Assembly (NCBI GenBank): GCA_023634235.1
Contig: JAMKCF010000049.1
Location: 558,001 to 622,000 of the forward strand
DNA length: 64,000 nt
From: Pisaster brevispinus
Lineage: Eukaryota; Echinodermata; Asteroidea; Forcipulatida; Asteriidae
Direction: 5' to 3'
Notes under the pieces: model-generated
Databases searched by the model: none
Seen by the model: only the letters and a program-made list of their open reading frames with translations
What the model was told of the DNA's origin: nothing
Program-made: the position numbers and the translations under genes
In this document: one piece after another, positions 47,171-59,892 of the stretch
How the letters are laid out: the number at the start of each line of letters is the position of its first letter
Position numbering within the stretch: position 1 is the stretch's first letter

Positions 47171-47957
47171 CAGTTTACATCTACACAAGCTACAAACAGT
47201 GTGTGATTATAAAGATCATGAACGGTACACAAAATGCACAGCATGCACATGTGTGTGTAGGCCGTGACCAGCCCACAGCACAGAGGTCTCAAAAGTCATG
47301 AATATTCATTAACTTGCTTATTCCAGTTAAAAACAAAAGCGCATGCATCTAAAGCTCCCAATGTTAAAAATTGTAACTTTTTTATTGATGTTACAAAATC
47401 TATAAAAAAAAATCCTATCATCTAAACACCGGCCATGCATCTTCAAAAGTATTCCAGCCCCGTGGTCCATCAGCTAAAAATTAACTGGCTTTGCCAAAAA
47501 TACACCTAGTTTCTGTAAGAAACATCCCGTTAACCAACAAGGCATGTATTTGAATCTGAGGTAGGATTGTAGTGTGTCTACATAGATAACTAATTCTTTG
47601 AATTTGAAACTTTCTTTCTTTTAGATTGATTTGTCTACATTCCCCATGACGTTTTGCAACATAAGATGTCGACACCAGCAGCACACAATATACAACACCA
47701 AGTTAAAGATGTAGAGGCACCACAGAAACACAACACACTTGGACATGAACTGACTATATGAACTGATGGAAACCATGGATGACTACACTGAGTAGTTGAT
47801 TGTAACGATGACCAGAATGAACTGATCACAACACAAACCCAGGAGGTAACCAAGGTACGTGCATTTTTAAACTCTTATTGAACTCATATCCATCTCAGAG
47901 AGAGGTTTGCTGCATTTAATCTCAGAGCAACGAATCAAGAGAACTTCACAACCTTTC

Positions 47958-50797
47958 CCAGATAGCATCACTACATAGGACCAACGTTGGGCCAACGAAA
48001 CACTTTCATTGGACTGTCAACATTGGCTGTCAACAATGGCCCAACGTACTTTTGCTCATCGGTCTTATGTTGGGCCAATGAAAAAGTTGGCCCAACGTTG
48101 GCCCAACGTAAACATTGGCCCAACATTGGGCCAGTGTCCTGCCCATGTATATTAAAACCTTGAACCAATATTGGGCCAACACAGTCGAACATTCGACCAA
48201 CGTTGCGCCCAATATTCTGCCAACAGAAAAGTTTTGTTGGGCTGACGTTGGCTGTCAATGTTGGCCCAACATACTTTTGCTCATCGGAGTTACGTTGGGC
48301 CAATGTTAAAGTTGGGCCAACGTTGGCCCAACGTAAACATGGGCTTAACATTGTCCAACGTAGAAACATTGAAAGGTTTATGTTGGGCCAATGTTAGTTA
48401 CCAAATATACTTTTGCTCATCGGCGTTACGTTGGGCCATCGTTAATGTTGGCCCAACATCGGCCCCACTAATAACCTTTATGTTGGCTTAACATTGCCCC
48501 ACCGTTGGGCCAACGTGTCGTTATTCAAAAATATTGACTTCGAATGGATGTTTCTGTACATGTAGTGAATGACCTTTGCTAAGTAATTAGTGTCTGTAAA
48601 TATCTACCTATAAGTTCTATTAATTACATGTAAGTTATGATACCAATAACTAAATACATTCTACACTTACTACAACCTACACAGGCCTACACGTCCTTCT
48701 GCACTGCATGTTTTGTATTTAATGTCCAAAATCCATAGACTTTCCAGTCATGGTTTACACCTTTTTTAATTTAAACTGTTTACTTTTTAATTTACATGTT
48801 TGATTTACAAATGTTTGTTTGTACTTTGATGTTCATATTTTCTTACAGACGAATTACACACAAAAGCACAACAATTTGCCTTGGATAACTAAATTCACCT
48901 AAATTGTTGTGATATTATCAAAGAAAAATCACACACATCTAAGCCCCGCCCAAAAATTTGCATTTATGTCAATGTTGCCCCAACGTTGGCTCAATGTTGG
49001 CTCAACATTTAGCTTGATCGTCTAATGATATAACTGAGTACTGACTTCTTCGTGTATTTTCAGGATTACTGGCATTTGACTGTCAACCTTTAAACAAACC
49101 TTCAGCAAACTTGTCCTATAACTAACAAGCAAACTGCTATTTGTAAAGACAGTTGATCTATTTTATGCCCAGATAGACTTAACCACATTTCGGTCATAAC
49201 CACTGATGCATATTGTCAAGGTATGATTCTTGTTATAAATGGTTGACGACTTAACATCAAGACCGCCGACCTAAAGCCAACATATAACTGCTGCAATTTA
49301 TTATATCAACACAACTCCAACGTTTTCCATTTGAAATCTTTATCGGATTACAAAAACCCCCAACAACAAATAATCAAACTAGCAAACCAACACCAACAAC
49401 AGTGTATCAACGTTTTGGTTTGCAATGGTGTCCCAAACATGATTGACAATCGATATAAAACATCGCCGAATTGTGCCTATCAATCTCCAATATGGTTCAA
49501 CGAAGTTGTCCTTAAATTACCATTACTGATGTGCCGACGTCATAAAACCAATGTGCTAATGCCGACCTAGAGCCAACATTGGTTCTACGTCGGAAACCAA
49601 CAGAGTGCCGATATTGCTGTCCCACAAATAACCAACATTGGCTCAACATTTAGAGCCGATGTAAAACCAATGTGGTAATGCCGACCTAGAGCCAACATTG
49701 GTCCTACGTCGGAAACCAACACAATGCCGATATTGCTGCCCACAAATAACCAACATTGTCTCAACATTGAGTGCCGACAAAAAACCAATGTGGTAATGCC
49801 GACCTAGAGCCAACATTGGTCCTACGTCGGAAACCAACACAATGCCGATATTGCTGTCCCACAAATAACCAACATTGTCTCAACATTTAGTGCCGACAAA
49901 AAACCAATGTGGTAATGCCGACCTAGAGCCAACATTGGTTCTACGTCGGAAACCAACAGAGTGCCGATATTGCTGTCCCACAAATAACCAACATTGGTTT
50001 CAACATTGAGAGCCGATGTAAAACCAATGTGGTAATGCCGACCTAGAGCCAACATTGGTTCTACGTCGAAAACCAACACATTGCCGATATTGCTGTCCCA
50101 CAAATAACCAACATTGTCTCAACATTGAGTGCCGACAAAAAACCAATGTGGTAATGCCGACCTAGAGCCAACATTGCTCCTACGTCGGAAACCAACACAT
50201 TGCCGATATTGCTGTCCCACAAATAACCAACATTGGCTCAACATTGAGTGCCGACTAAAAACCAATGTGGTAATGCCGACCTAGATCCAACATTGGTTCT
50301 ACGTCGGAAACCAACAGAGTGCCGAAATTGCTGTCCCACAAATAACCAACATTGGCTCAACATTGAGTGCCGACAAAAAACCAATGTGGTAATGCCAACC
50401 TAGAGCCAACATTGGTCCTACATCAGAAATCAATGCAGTGCCGATATTGCTGCTCCACTATCAACCAACGTTGGCTCAACATTGAGTGCCGACGTAAAAC
50501 CAATGTGGTAATGCCGACCTAGAGCCAACATTGGTCCTACGTCGGAAACCAACACAATGCCGAGTATTGTTTAATTACTAAAAAACAACGTTGGCTTAAC
50601 ATTGATCGCCAATGTAAAACCAATGTGATTCTGCCGACCTACAGCCAACGTCGGCCCAATGTCAGAAACAAACAATGCCAACGCCGATCATGGCGACGAA
50701 GTGCCAATGTGGGGCCAACGCCAAAAGCTGACACAATACCAACGCCAACGGTGCCGACCAAATACCAACGTCGGCCCAATGTATGAATGTTATCTGG
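47958..50797. mobile_element. 2.8-kb repeat-rich element with CCAGATARCAT ends
   Basis: It begins CCAGATAGCATCACTACAT and ends with the complement of CCAGATAACATTCATACAT, suggesting short terminal inverted repeats. The left part (47980-48510) consists of many TTGGGCCAACGTTGGCCCAACG words. The right part is the 119-bp array. No transposase frame is present, so it would be non-autonomous. Translated frames such as WANVGPTLGQ only follow the repeat. Confidence 0.45.
49562..50760. repeat. 119-bp tandem array, ten units
   Basis: CCGACCTAGAGCCAACATTG begins at 49562, 49681, 49799, 49918, 50038, 50157, 50276, 50395, 50514 and 50634, spacing 118-120 bp. Each unit also carries CTACGTCGGAAACCAACA, TGCCGATATTGCTG and AAATAACCAACATTGG. 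Units stay close in sequence until the last two or three, which degenerate. The repeated inverted words (CCAAC/GTTGG) give each unit weak self-complementarity. Confidence 0.92.
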
Positions 50798-50938
50798 GTT
50801 GTTAAGTGCTTTTCCAGATAACATTCATACATTGGGCCAACATTGGCTTTTGGTTGGCAATGTTGGCATTGGTATTGTCTTGGCTTTTTGCATTGGCCTC
50901 ATGTTTCTGACATTGGGCCAAGGTCGTCAGAATTACAT
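50640..50938. repeat. Large inverted repeat with perfect 25-bp hairpin at its centre
   Basis: The arm 50773-50797 (GGCCCAATGTATGAATGTTA then TCTGG) and the arm 50814-50838 are exact reverse complements separated by 16 bases. Weaker complementarity extends outward over about 150 bp each side (GGCCCAATGTCAG near 50653 pairs with CTGACATTGGGCC near 50917). Two ends of the same element type thus meet head to head. Confidence 0.8.
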
Positions 50939-51339
50939 TGTCTCTCTGTCAGCAATCAATAGAGCAACGTTAGATTACATACTTTTCTTATTAGGTGTTT
51001 GCAAAAACAGAAGTAACAGCAATGCATGTACATGTACTTGATTTGGTATGTAGAGTGTACAAGTAAAGGTTATTAAATCTTTGATCTTTTATTTGTCTTA
51101 CCTCCAGATTGCTTTGTCCTCATTTACCTTGGGCAACATTTAAGATCTACACACGCTACCTGCAAGTTATGACAGCAAGTTGAATACATCACAGAAAGAC
51201 AAGGCACTGCCAGGCACCAGACAGTCTTAACGTCTGTTTGAACTGATCAAACCATGGAGGAATAAATCAAGTACTACAATGTAACGATGCCCAGAATGAG
51301 CTGCTCACAACAAGAATCCATAGAGAAGGTGAAAACTGC

Positions 51340-52400
51340 ACTTTAAACTTCTATGAACTCATGTACAAGTCAGAGAGAGGTTTGCAGCACTGTAAACTCA
51401 CACTGCAAACAGTCAAGAAGACACAAAGGGGGGCCTACAGATAAATGTATGTGTCACAACGATGGAGAATCCCACACACTGGCTGAGTGCTTACCACTAA
51501 AACACAGAAAGTATGTATTGCAACTCATGGTGCTCCTTCAACTCAAGAGAACATGTAGATGTTGCAACAACAGAGCCCCTAGCACTGCCCAATGCGTTCA
51601 ACAATACCATAAATAGTTAAACTAATGCTAAACTCAAAATTCACAGTGACAGCAGTTCTGATCAGTAGACTTGGGATGTACATGAACAGAAATCATGACA
51701 AACTTAGTATAATACTCGCCACATGAATCTGATGGAGTGCAATTTACAACTCAAAGTTCTTGCAAGAGAGATGACTGTGCCTTCATAGAGTTGTGTCCCA
51801 TTATTTGAAACTACCCCTAAACTGATTATACTCACCACAGGAATAGGATAGCATTGCGCAGTGTTCTGCACTTTAACTTAGTTTGACATTCATCAAGAAG
51901 AGTACATAGATACAATGTGACAATCTAGCCCCATATTTGAACCAGTGCTCACTACAGGAACCAAGAGCAGATTCAAACAGTGCCACTATATATTCTCAAG
52001 ATTAGGGCAGATGCTGAAACAATTGAAACCCCCAAAACTTTGTTCACTACTCACCAAATACACCAACAGTGTACTGGAACTCATGCTTCACCTAGAAATC
52101 CAAGAGAATTAGATGTTGCAACAATAGAGCTCCAAACAATGCCTGATGATTACACCAATATCCTTCAGAGTTCTACAACTTATGCTGATACTTTGTACTA
52201 CATAAGCAGAAAGCTGTCTAAACTTATCCATACTCAACACATGAACCCAGAGCATGTTGCAAAGTATGCTGTACCAATACAAGGGATCAACTCACAGTGC
52301 TTGCATGACAGATTTGTGACATTTAGAGAGTTGTGTTCTAGTACTAGTAAAGTTCCACACTACTACTCAGTGCTGTACCACTGGTATTAGAGAGGATTGA
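51340..52400 (+). pseudogene. Possible retrotransposon gag-like fragments
   Basis: A frame at 51353-51616 contains CMCHNDGESHTLAECL and then TCRCC, resembling the Cys/His knuckle of BEL/Pao-like gag regions (Cys, Cys, His, Cys, then a CxxCC-like group). A second frame at 51980-52390 (136 aa) repeats related DNA (TTAGATGTTGCAACAATAGAGC versus GTAGATGTTGCAACAACAGAGC). Neither frame extends into protease or reverse transcriptase. It could equally be chance frames in exon-derived repeats. Confidence 0.25.
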
Positions 52401-53864
52401 ACCTGAAGAGAAGAATGTGAAGATGCAGTGACAATCAAGTCTAAGCTTGATGCAGTGTTGACTACAAGAGCTAAGAGGAAAACCACACTGCCCTGTAAAC
52501 TGAATTAGTTGCAGTAGTGAAGAATATGTCAGATGTTAGAGAAATAAGTTATAAGCAATGAAAGTACTGGCCTTAAAGCTGCTCTTGGATAGTTTAAATT
52601 GTTTGTTTTCGACTTTATTCAAGCACTTTCTTCAAAAAAGCTGACACAGTCAACAACACTGCAGAGGACTCGCTTTAGACAAATACTGTCAGACTATGAG
52701 CAAAACTTCTAAAACCACGTGGTGCAACACATCAACAAGTGTGTCTCTGCAACTTTTGGAATGAAACCACAGACTTATGAGGCATGTGATTTACTTTTGC
52801 CAACCCAGTCAAAATGGGAATGACTTTTTGACAGCTTTCAACACAATCCCAAACCTTTACTCAACTGTGAGGAGTGTACATCTACATGTATATGTATGCA
52901 CCAAGTCTCCTCCAATGTCTATCTGCTTTTGGGTCCCTGAAGGTGTACATGGAGAAGAAGGTTTCCTCCCGACTGTTCCCAAGTGAGATTTGCCTGAAAA
53001 CTTTCTTGGAAGTCTCAATTTGTTCAGCTCTCAAAATGTCGAGAAACATTTTCAAACAGCAGTGAAGCAGTTGCATAACAGTGTGGAGTATCATGTTTGC
53101 CTCTCGTGGCCAACTACTGGAGGTTTCACCATTGAGGTTTGCCTGAAAACTCTCATTGGATTCTGAACAGCTTGCACAATGTACTCTGGATAGCTTTCAT
53201 CTCCATCTCCTAAAGTACAGACCTGCAGCCAACAAACTACAGGCATGGCGGGAACCTACACGACTGTATGATCTCAACTACTGTACAATGGATGTAGCTG
53301 CAATACATTGAAGACAGATGTCTGCAGCTTTCTCTATACTAAGACCTGAAGTGAGGATCATTTCAAAGGTGAGTTACTCTCTGATTAGATTGGACCTAAA
53401 CCAATGTGATACCTTTTTAATGTGTACATTATTCTTGTCAAGTCTTGAATGAAAACATAATTGGCTCCAATAAGACTGGTTATCTGTGGTCCTTTGTTAT
53501 CAAGTAAGATGAGCTCCATCAAAGAATCAATGTCTTTGGGTCTGCAGATGGCCGAGAGCCCAATCCGCATGCCACTACTCTGCCACATGATTCAGGCAGC
53601 AAACCATTCCGCACCCCTCTCTCCCATTTTTCCATCTCTTGTGTCAGTCATTGGGCCTCAAACTGAATTTAGCACTCATAGATCTGACTCCACCTTGCAG
53701 TTGTGCTGATTTTTCACTTGTTCATATTGGCCTTGAGGATATCTTATAGACACTTTCTCTGGCTTTCTCAATTATGATTTTCTTAGATGAGTTGAGAGAA
53801 AAGCATTTGCTTAGGGAGACTGATATTTAAACACTGTTCTAATCTTTTTACCATCCTTCATTAG
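52401..53864. other. Part of the candidate noncoding transcript region
   Basis: Contains two related phrases, GAGATTTGCCTGAAAACTTTC (about 52985) and GAGGTTTGCCTGAAAACTCTC (about 53133), pointing to an internal duplication. Open frames are short and overlapping. No domain was found. Confidence 0.35.
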
Positions 53865-55694
53865 ACTTCAATTGAGGGACAACAGTCTGCACAACATTGG
53901 CTGCACAACACTCTTATGAGGCTCACTGTCGCGATGATGCAGTAACTTTCAGCACAAGAATGGTAAGTGGAAAACATTATCAGCTCTTACTATACTCAAA
54001 TTTAAGTGCATTAGAGTTTCTCATCTAAGTGGTGGATTTTTTTCACTTTAACAAAAGTAAGGAGAAAAAAAATTTGTCTCTATACTTTGGTGGCGTGGTA
54101 AAATTTCTAAAACATACTTTTCAGGGATGGAGTCTTCCTTGAGAAGATCCATAAAGTGCTCTTTCCAGCTGGACACACTTTATTAAGAAAGTTTGTCCTA
54201 CATTCCTTGGTCTCAAAATGGTCAGTCAAGTGGTTTAACTAACAGCTTATTGTTTTTCCACTACTGTTCCATCTGAACTCCTGTGTGATTCAACTTGTCT
54301 AAAATTAGTCCAAACATACTGCAGACTTTCACATTGACATTAGATACAAATAGAAAGGCAGTCATCTTTCATTTCCTTGTCACCCTAAGTTGTTTAACTA
54401 AACATTTTTTTCCTTTACCTTAAGGCTCTAAAAGGGCACTTGGGAATAAAGCAATTAGACCTTAAGTTTTCATTATGAGTACACAAACATTTTTAGTTTG
54501 AAGTGAAAGTGAACCCATAAGTTTTTATAGAAGAATTAGACTCAAAAACAATGTTGACCCATGGTCAATGCAAACAAATACTGAAGCAAGTGACATCTGT
54601 TTAGTTAGAATGTGGATTCATCTGTGTGTATTTGCATAAAGTCTTCCTCTGTTAAACATGACAGATTCAAAGACAAAGTACAAAATTGATAAATGTCATT
54701 ATCATTTAAGTTTACTTTCAATATGAAAGCTCACTGATTGAGACATACACATTTTTCCCCAATTGCCAAAAAAGTAAACAAATGAACAAATGAGTAAACA
54801 CAAAGACAGGGTAGCAAGTTAAAATATAAGAATATTTAATAGACTTTTATTTTACCTTCTCTTTACCCCAGATTATCTACAAGGTGTTTCCTCAGCAACA
54901 ACCTCTTCTATGGATGCACCAACTCCTGGGCTCTGGATACAAACTCACCTACAGCAATAAAGGTAGGAAAGGATAACATTGTCATTTGAGTACTTTGAAA
55001 CATTGAAGCAAATTCTGGCCTGCCTGATTATGCCAGAAACATAAGGGGCAACTGAATGAAGTTATATATAAAAACGATGGATTTATGATGCATGTTATTT
55101 TATTGGACTTTTTTGACCATGTACACTTGATCTCAAGGTCAGTGTGTGCATTTGTGGTAACCAGCTTGTGTATGGAGTTGTATATTGTAGTAACAATTAG
55201 CACACATCACTTGGACGGAATCTAACAAAAACAAACAAACAAACACCCAACAAACTAAATTAGTTTAATGAAAAATCTGAATCTTAGCGTAAATGTGAAA
55301 CATCATTTTGTAAACACAAAATTCATGACCATTTTTTCATTGTCACCTGAATTATGTTGCACACATCTACAGACTCAAAAACAAAAGCTACATTCAACTA
55401 GGCTTCCCTGACCTTTGCAATCAGTCAACAAAGCACACATGATTTTAAACAAAACAAACATTTTGAACATAAGGGCAATAACCACCCTCCCTAAATACAT
55501 TCGTAATTATCTAGAGTGATAGTATTTTGCAAACATGCTTTAATTTACTAGTTAACCAAAACATTAATTGCTGCCACTGTCTTAAGTTCCCCATAGAATA
55601 TATTCTGATTTTCCCAAAAGAAAAGGTCTCTTTCCTCAAACAGAGTCATCATTCACATTCACTAAATAAATTTAAGACTTCAAGAAATAAACCA

Positions 55695-55860
55695 CAAGGG
55701 AACTGACTGAATTTTGACTGGCACTCAAACAAAGATATTTACAAAATAGGGAGACCGTCAACATTTGGGCTAAATAGCTTAGTCCGTAAAGCTTCGGCTC
55801 GTTAATTCAAAGGTCAAATCCCACTTCAGTAATTTGTTTTTTGTTCAACCAAAAAATTGA
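55695..55860 (+). mobile_element. tRNA-derived SINE, copy 3
   Basis: It has the leader TTTTGACTGGCACTC, ACAAAGATATTTACAAAATAGGGAGACCGTCAACAT, an A box TAGCTTAGTCCG, a B box AGGTCAAATCC and the tail AGTAATTTGTTTTTTGTTCAACC. These match the copy at 18055. It lies within a predicted intron. Confidence 0.6.
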
Positions 55861-56223
55861 GTTTAAGATTTGAAGGAACTATTTTGTCAATAAGTGTTTC
55901 CAACTTTTCACATATAAATAACAGCTACATTGATGTTTGAACCAGTTGTAACTCTGTTAGTTAATGGGTTTACTTGTGTATCATTTGCAGAATCAAATAT
56001 TCAAGTGGACAGGAAGATTTTCATTATGGAATACTTGAGCAGGAGACTACTCTCTTCAAAGACCTTGGGAATGTAGGAAACGTCCATCAACCCATGCTGC
56101 AAGCTGCAAGATGCAATGTGTGAGGAGACATCATTTTTGCAAGGATTCTCTGAGCACTGAATCATCACAAACTGATGCTACAAACTTCAATCCATCAAAG
56201 ACTATGTGAACAATTTGGACATG

Positions 56224-56274
56224 TAGGCTTTGAGATGCAGCTCTAGAGTTATCTAATCCTACATCTCAAAGCCT
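56224..56274. repeat. Small perfect hairpin
   Basis: AGGCTTTGAGATG and CATCTCAAAGCCT are exact complements separated by about 24 bases, within the last predicted exon of the candidate noncoding transcript. It is short for a microRNA precursor, so no RNA gene is called. Confidence 0.5.
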
Positions 56275-56480
56275 GGATTGGAGACAACATTCCTGAAGAC
56301 TCTTTGAACACTTGAGATACAAATGAGATGAGAAGGATACATCAGTTCTGTACAGACACAGTGTATGCAAGGCTAGAGACATTTCTGAACCCACATTGAC
56401 ATTGAACTCTTTGGAACCTCAATGTGATCAACATACAAGGACCAGACTGTTTGTATTGTACATGTATCTATAAATCAATG

Positions 56481-58841
56481 AAGCAATGCCAATGTCGGTA
56501 AAAAATAATTAGGACATAAGGGGGAACATGTCTGTCAATCAGTTTAAATATCGCCACCGTTTTCAAGAACAGAAAAATTTGTAACAGAATTTTGTAAAAA
56601 CTGCAAAGTGTTACATCTACACAGAGTTTGATGTTTCATTAACATCAACATTTTTTCTAGGTTTGAAGTCATAAAAGTGCTTAGTCTTTCAATGACATGA
56701 ATTAGCACAATGATAATATCACCAGATTATAAAAGTTTTTAATTAACAGACAATCTTCAATTTGACTTCTTATATTGAAGTACAATTGCTTGCACAGTGC
56801 CCCAAAATGAGTGCTTTGGCTTTTGAGTTTTTAAAGTGTGACCTTAATGATTTTACCAGTTTGTCAAACTGCCAATTTTGTTTATGCACTGGTTTGAAAA
56901 TGATGCTCTACACAATAGACAATGTTTGTTCAAAAATGTGTACAATTGAAAATCCCCACCTTCATGGTTTCTAAAATGTCACAGTTGAAGTGGCTAACAA
57001 TTTTGTAAACAATGGTTTCAAAAATTCAACTTCTCCTAACATGCAAGTTAGGCTGCAGGAGCTAATCATCTATTCGAGAAAACGGTGGCGATATATTTTC
57101 CAAATAAGCACTTAAGTAATGAAGCATAAAGGTATAGTCATCTGTTCATGCATGAAATTTTATAGAGGTAGTGAAATAAATAGGATTGAACTAGGGGAAA
57201 TGGTATGTTTAAATAGCTTTTCAACGGCCTGAATCTAAAACAAACAAGTGCACTAAAAAGGATAGGATTCAAATAAAAATTGCTTTTTAAAATATTTTAT
57301 CAATAAATGTAGAATCTCCTTAAAACCACCAAGTATACTAAAATGAATACAGGAAGGACTACAGCAGCAAAATATTTCTAAATAGGTTGTCATCAACTTC
57401 TCTATTAAACCATAAAGAGTTACCTAATTAATTGGATAGGACTAAAACCGAATGTTTACTAAAGATTTGTCAATACCTGTATAGCCTCTCACTAAAAACC
57501 AGCTAGTGAAATAAACAAGTTGGATTAGGATAAATAGTTATCTAAACATTTTGTCAACACTCTCTAACGCCGAATGTGTTTTTAAAAGGCATCCAAAGGC
57601 ATCAAGTGAGGTTAAGTCTGCGTTTAATTACTTGTAAAATGTTAAATTCTTTAGATTCCTTGATGAACAATGAGATAAATTTGAGCATAGTAGTTTTGTT
57701 TTTAGAATTGTCAATATATATATTATCAGTACCAACACTGATGTGAAAAAGATTGAATGCATAAGAGTTATATACATAAATGTACTTGCTTCTTGCACCA
57801 TGCAAATACTTTAATGTTATCTAATTGAAAAGAAAGTTTAGGACCTATGTAAAGTATTTAAAGTTCAGTGTAGTACTTCAAAGGAAATGAAGACATGTTA
57901 GCGTTTGTAACTTGGAAGATCTATGATAGGATAGTGCAGTAGTTGTTTCAATACTTTTGTTAGATTTGACATTAAAGGAAGTGCATCCAAGTCAAGAGAG
58001 CACATAGGAATTCATGCATGAACAGAGGGTAATTAGTATTGTTAGCAGTAATTGTAACTCTAAATAATTGCTAGGAACAGCCTCTCACAGCAGGCCTGCG
58101 CACAAAAATTATCTAAACAAAGAAGTCAAAATTCAATTCCCACTCTTTTTGTGCCACACTCTTACATGTTTAACTTTCATGGCGTTGGCACAAGTTGCTG
58201 TATGCAACCAAAGACTCAGAACCTCCTGGTAAAAATTTGTTCTTGCAAACCTGCCTCAATGAAATGGTAACTTTCAAAAATCAAGTTACTGAAAACAAAA
58301 ACTAAATTTTACAGGAGCTGCACAATGGAGATCATGAGTTGCACAATGGAGATCATGAGTTGTTCTTGTGATAACAGTGTTGGAGTATTCATATGCTCTG
58401 TCTAAAAAAGAAAAAGCAAGAAAGATTAGAAGTTCATTGGATTTAGCTTGTTTAGCATCATGATATAAACTAACTTATACTTCTAAGCTTATTCAAAATA
58501 CATTTGAACTTTAACTTTTTTCATGGCTTAATTTTGAGAGGCTGGTCTAGCTTACAAATAATATTAATTAGTTAGTAAGAGAGTGGAGGGTGAATCTACA
58601 ATATCTGTTGGTACTTGGGTACAAGATTGGTCTTAATGTACTTCACAAATCAAAACTTGGACTCAAAAAGTCAAACATTTACCATGCAAACTGTCCAAAG
58701 AAACTTGCACATAGAATACATTGGCTGGACTGGTTGATGTCATTATTGCCCCTACCTTTTTGAACTTTAGAATGTTTTACAGAAATAAAGTATCATCAAA
58801 AGTCTATTTGGGAAAAAACATCATTGATTTTTTTTTTAGCA
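56481..58841. other. Intergenic, no supported feature
   Basis: AT-rich, short open frames only. A direct 22-base duplication (GCACAATGGAGATCATGAGTTG-type) occurs at about 58320-58365. Confidence 0.45.
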
Positions 58842-59460
58842 GCATGGACAAATTGTCTTCAAAAGCTGACATCTAAATACTGGATCTTCCTTTTACAGTC
58901 CATGGCAAATGCCACATGTTTATTTTTATCAATCTTTTTCAGTGAACAATTCTGCTCTTAACAAATGGAAATTGTTCAATTTTTTTCGGTAGCATTCCAA
59001 AAATGTACGTCTTCCCCTCTTACAGCACCCTTTGCTTGTAAGCCATTTTGCACGGAAACATTCGTCACATTTCTTTTATCTAGTAGTCTAAGACTGTTAT
59101 TATAGTGAATTCGAATAGATCTCTTTGTTTTTACTAGATTGATTTGCTTTTGAGAAAAAATCTCCATTAACACTCTCAAGTTGCATTTTGTTTAGTTGTT
59201 AGTTTTGATATATTTTTTAAAACTCTTCTGAAGTACATTAGCCATCTTGTACCCCAAATTTTTGCTTTTTAGCAGCATGGACAAATCGTCTTAAAAAGCT
59301 GAAATCAAAATGTTGGATCTTCCTTTTCTAAATCAAAAATGACACAATTGTTTTGCCAATCTTTTCCAGTATACAATTCTGTTACTAATGAAAAAGTTAC
59401 TTTGTATTTTACCAACAGAAAAGGGAATGTAGGCCTATCCCCTCCCCTCTTATGGCACCC
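58842..59460. repeat. Direct duplication, about 430-bp offset
   Basis: 58842-59050 and 59275-59470 share CAGCATGGACAAATYGTCTT, TGGATCTTCCTTTT, CAATCTTTTYCAGT and CTTCCCCTCTTA(C/T)(A/G)GCACC in order. It is a diverged local duplication without a conserved open frame. Confidence 0.6.
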
Positions 59461-59760
59461 CGGTGCATGCAAGCCATCCTGGTGCTCGCACAAGTGTTCC
59501 CCGCCCGCAGGTGTCGGCAGGCTGGTCGGTGTGTTGTCCTCTGAATGCACTTGCAGGTGTTTGGCTGTTTGTGGTGTGTCAACCTTCCCAAGATTTGGCG
59601 GTCTGGATGAATCAAAGACCCACAGTTGGCTGCAACATGGTAAGGATCCTTTGAACTATAATAACCAGTTTTCTTTCCACAGAGGAAGATGTATCCATCT
59701 TCCACTCCGGGCATTGCACATGGAAGAAATGCCCTCAAGTCTACTCTGAACTGTACATTT
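59440..59760. other. Relatively GC-rich segment open on both strands
   Basis: The plus strand keeps a 136-aa frame and the minus strand a 109-aa frame over about 59340-59750. Composition is richer in G and C than its surroundings. No domain is recognised in either reading. A TTTCTTTCCACAG acceptor-like site near 59680 is noted. Confidence 0.25.
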
Positions 59761-59892
59761 CAAATGTTGCATCATGGTGTTTTGATCCATGAGAATGGAA
59801 TATCATCAAATGTACGTTTTTGCCAAGTATTTCTGAGATGTTTGTCATACAAAAGGATTTTGATCACAATGTTTAAGCCAGCCAATCATTAA

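Larger units (their letters stand above)
47625..56480 (+). ncRNA. Candidate spliced long noncoding transcript
   Basis: Segments with good splice contexts on the plus strand are: 47625-47845 (TTTCTTTTAG before, GTAACC after); 51108-51328 (CTTACCTCCAG, GTGAAA); one ending at 53368 (AAAG, GTGAGT); 53865-53962 (CTTCATTAG, GTAAGT); 54872-54962 (CTTTACCCCAG, GTAGGA); and a last one from 55991 (CATTTGCAG). Segment 53865-53962 has stops in all three frames and the 221-nt segments are not open throughout, so a protein is unlikely. The joins are predicted only. An expressed gene with repeat-derived exons is the favoured reading; chance splice sites in repeats are the alternative. Confidence 0.3.

Noticed and set aside
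49562..50760. CRISPR-like regular array
   Set aside because: The whole 119-bp unit is repeated with no unique spacers, no cas genes are present, and the DNA is eukaryotic.
47971..50824. Several open frames of WANVGPTLGQ and ALGRHYHIGF type
   Set aside because: They follow GTTGGCCCAAC repeats and the 119-bp array, occur on both strands and lack a consistent start or domain.
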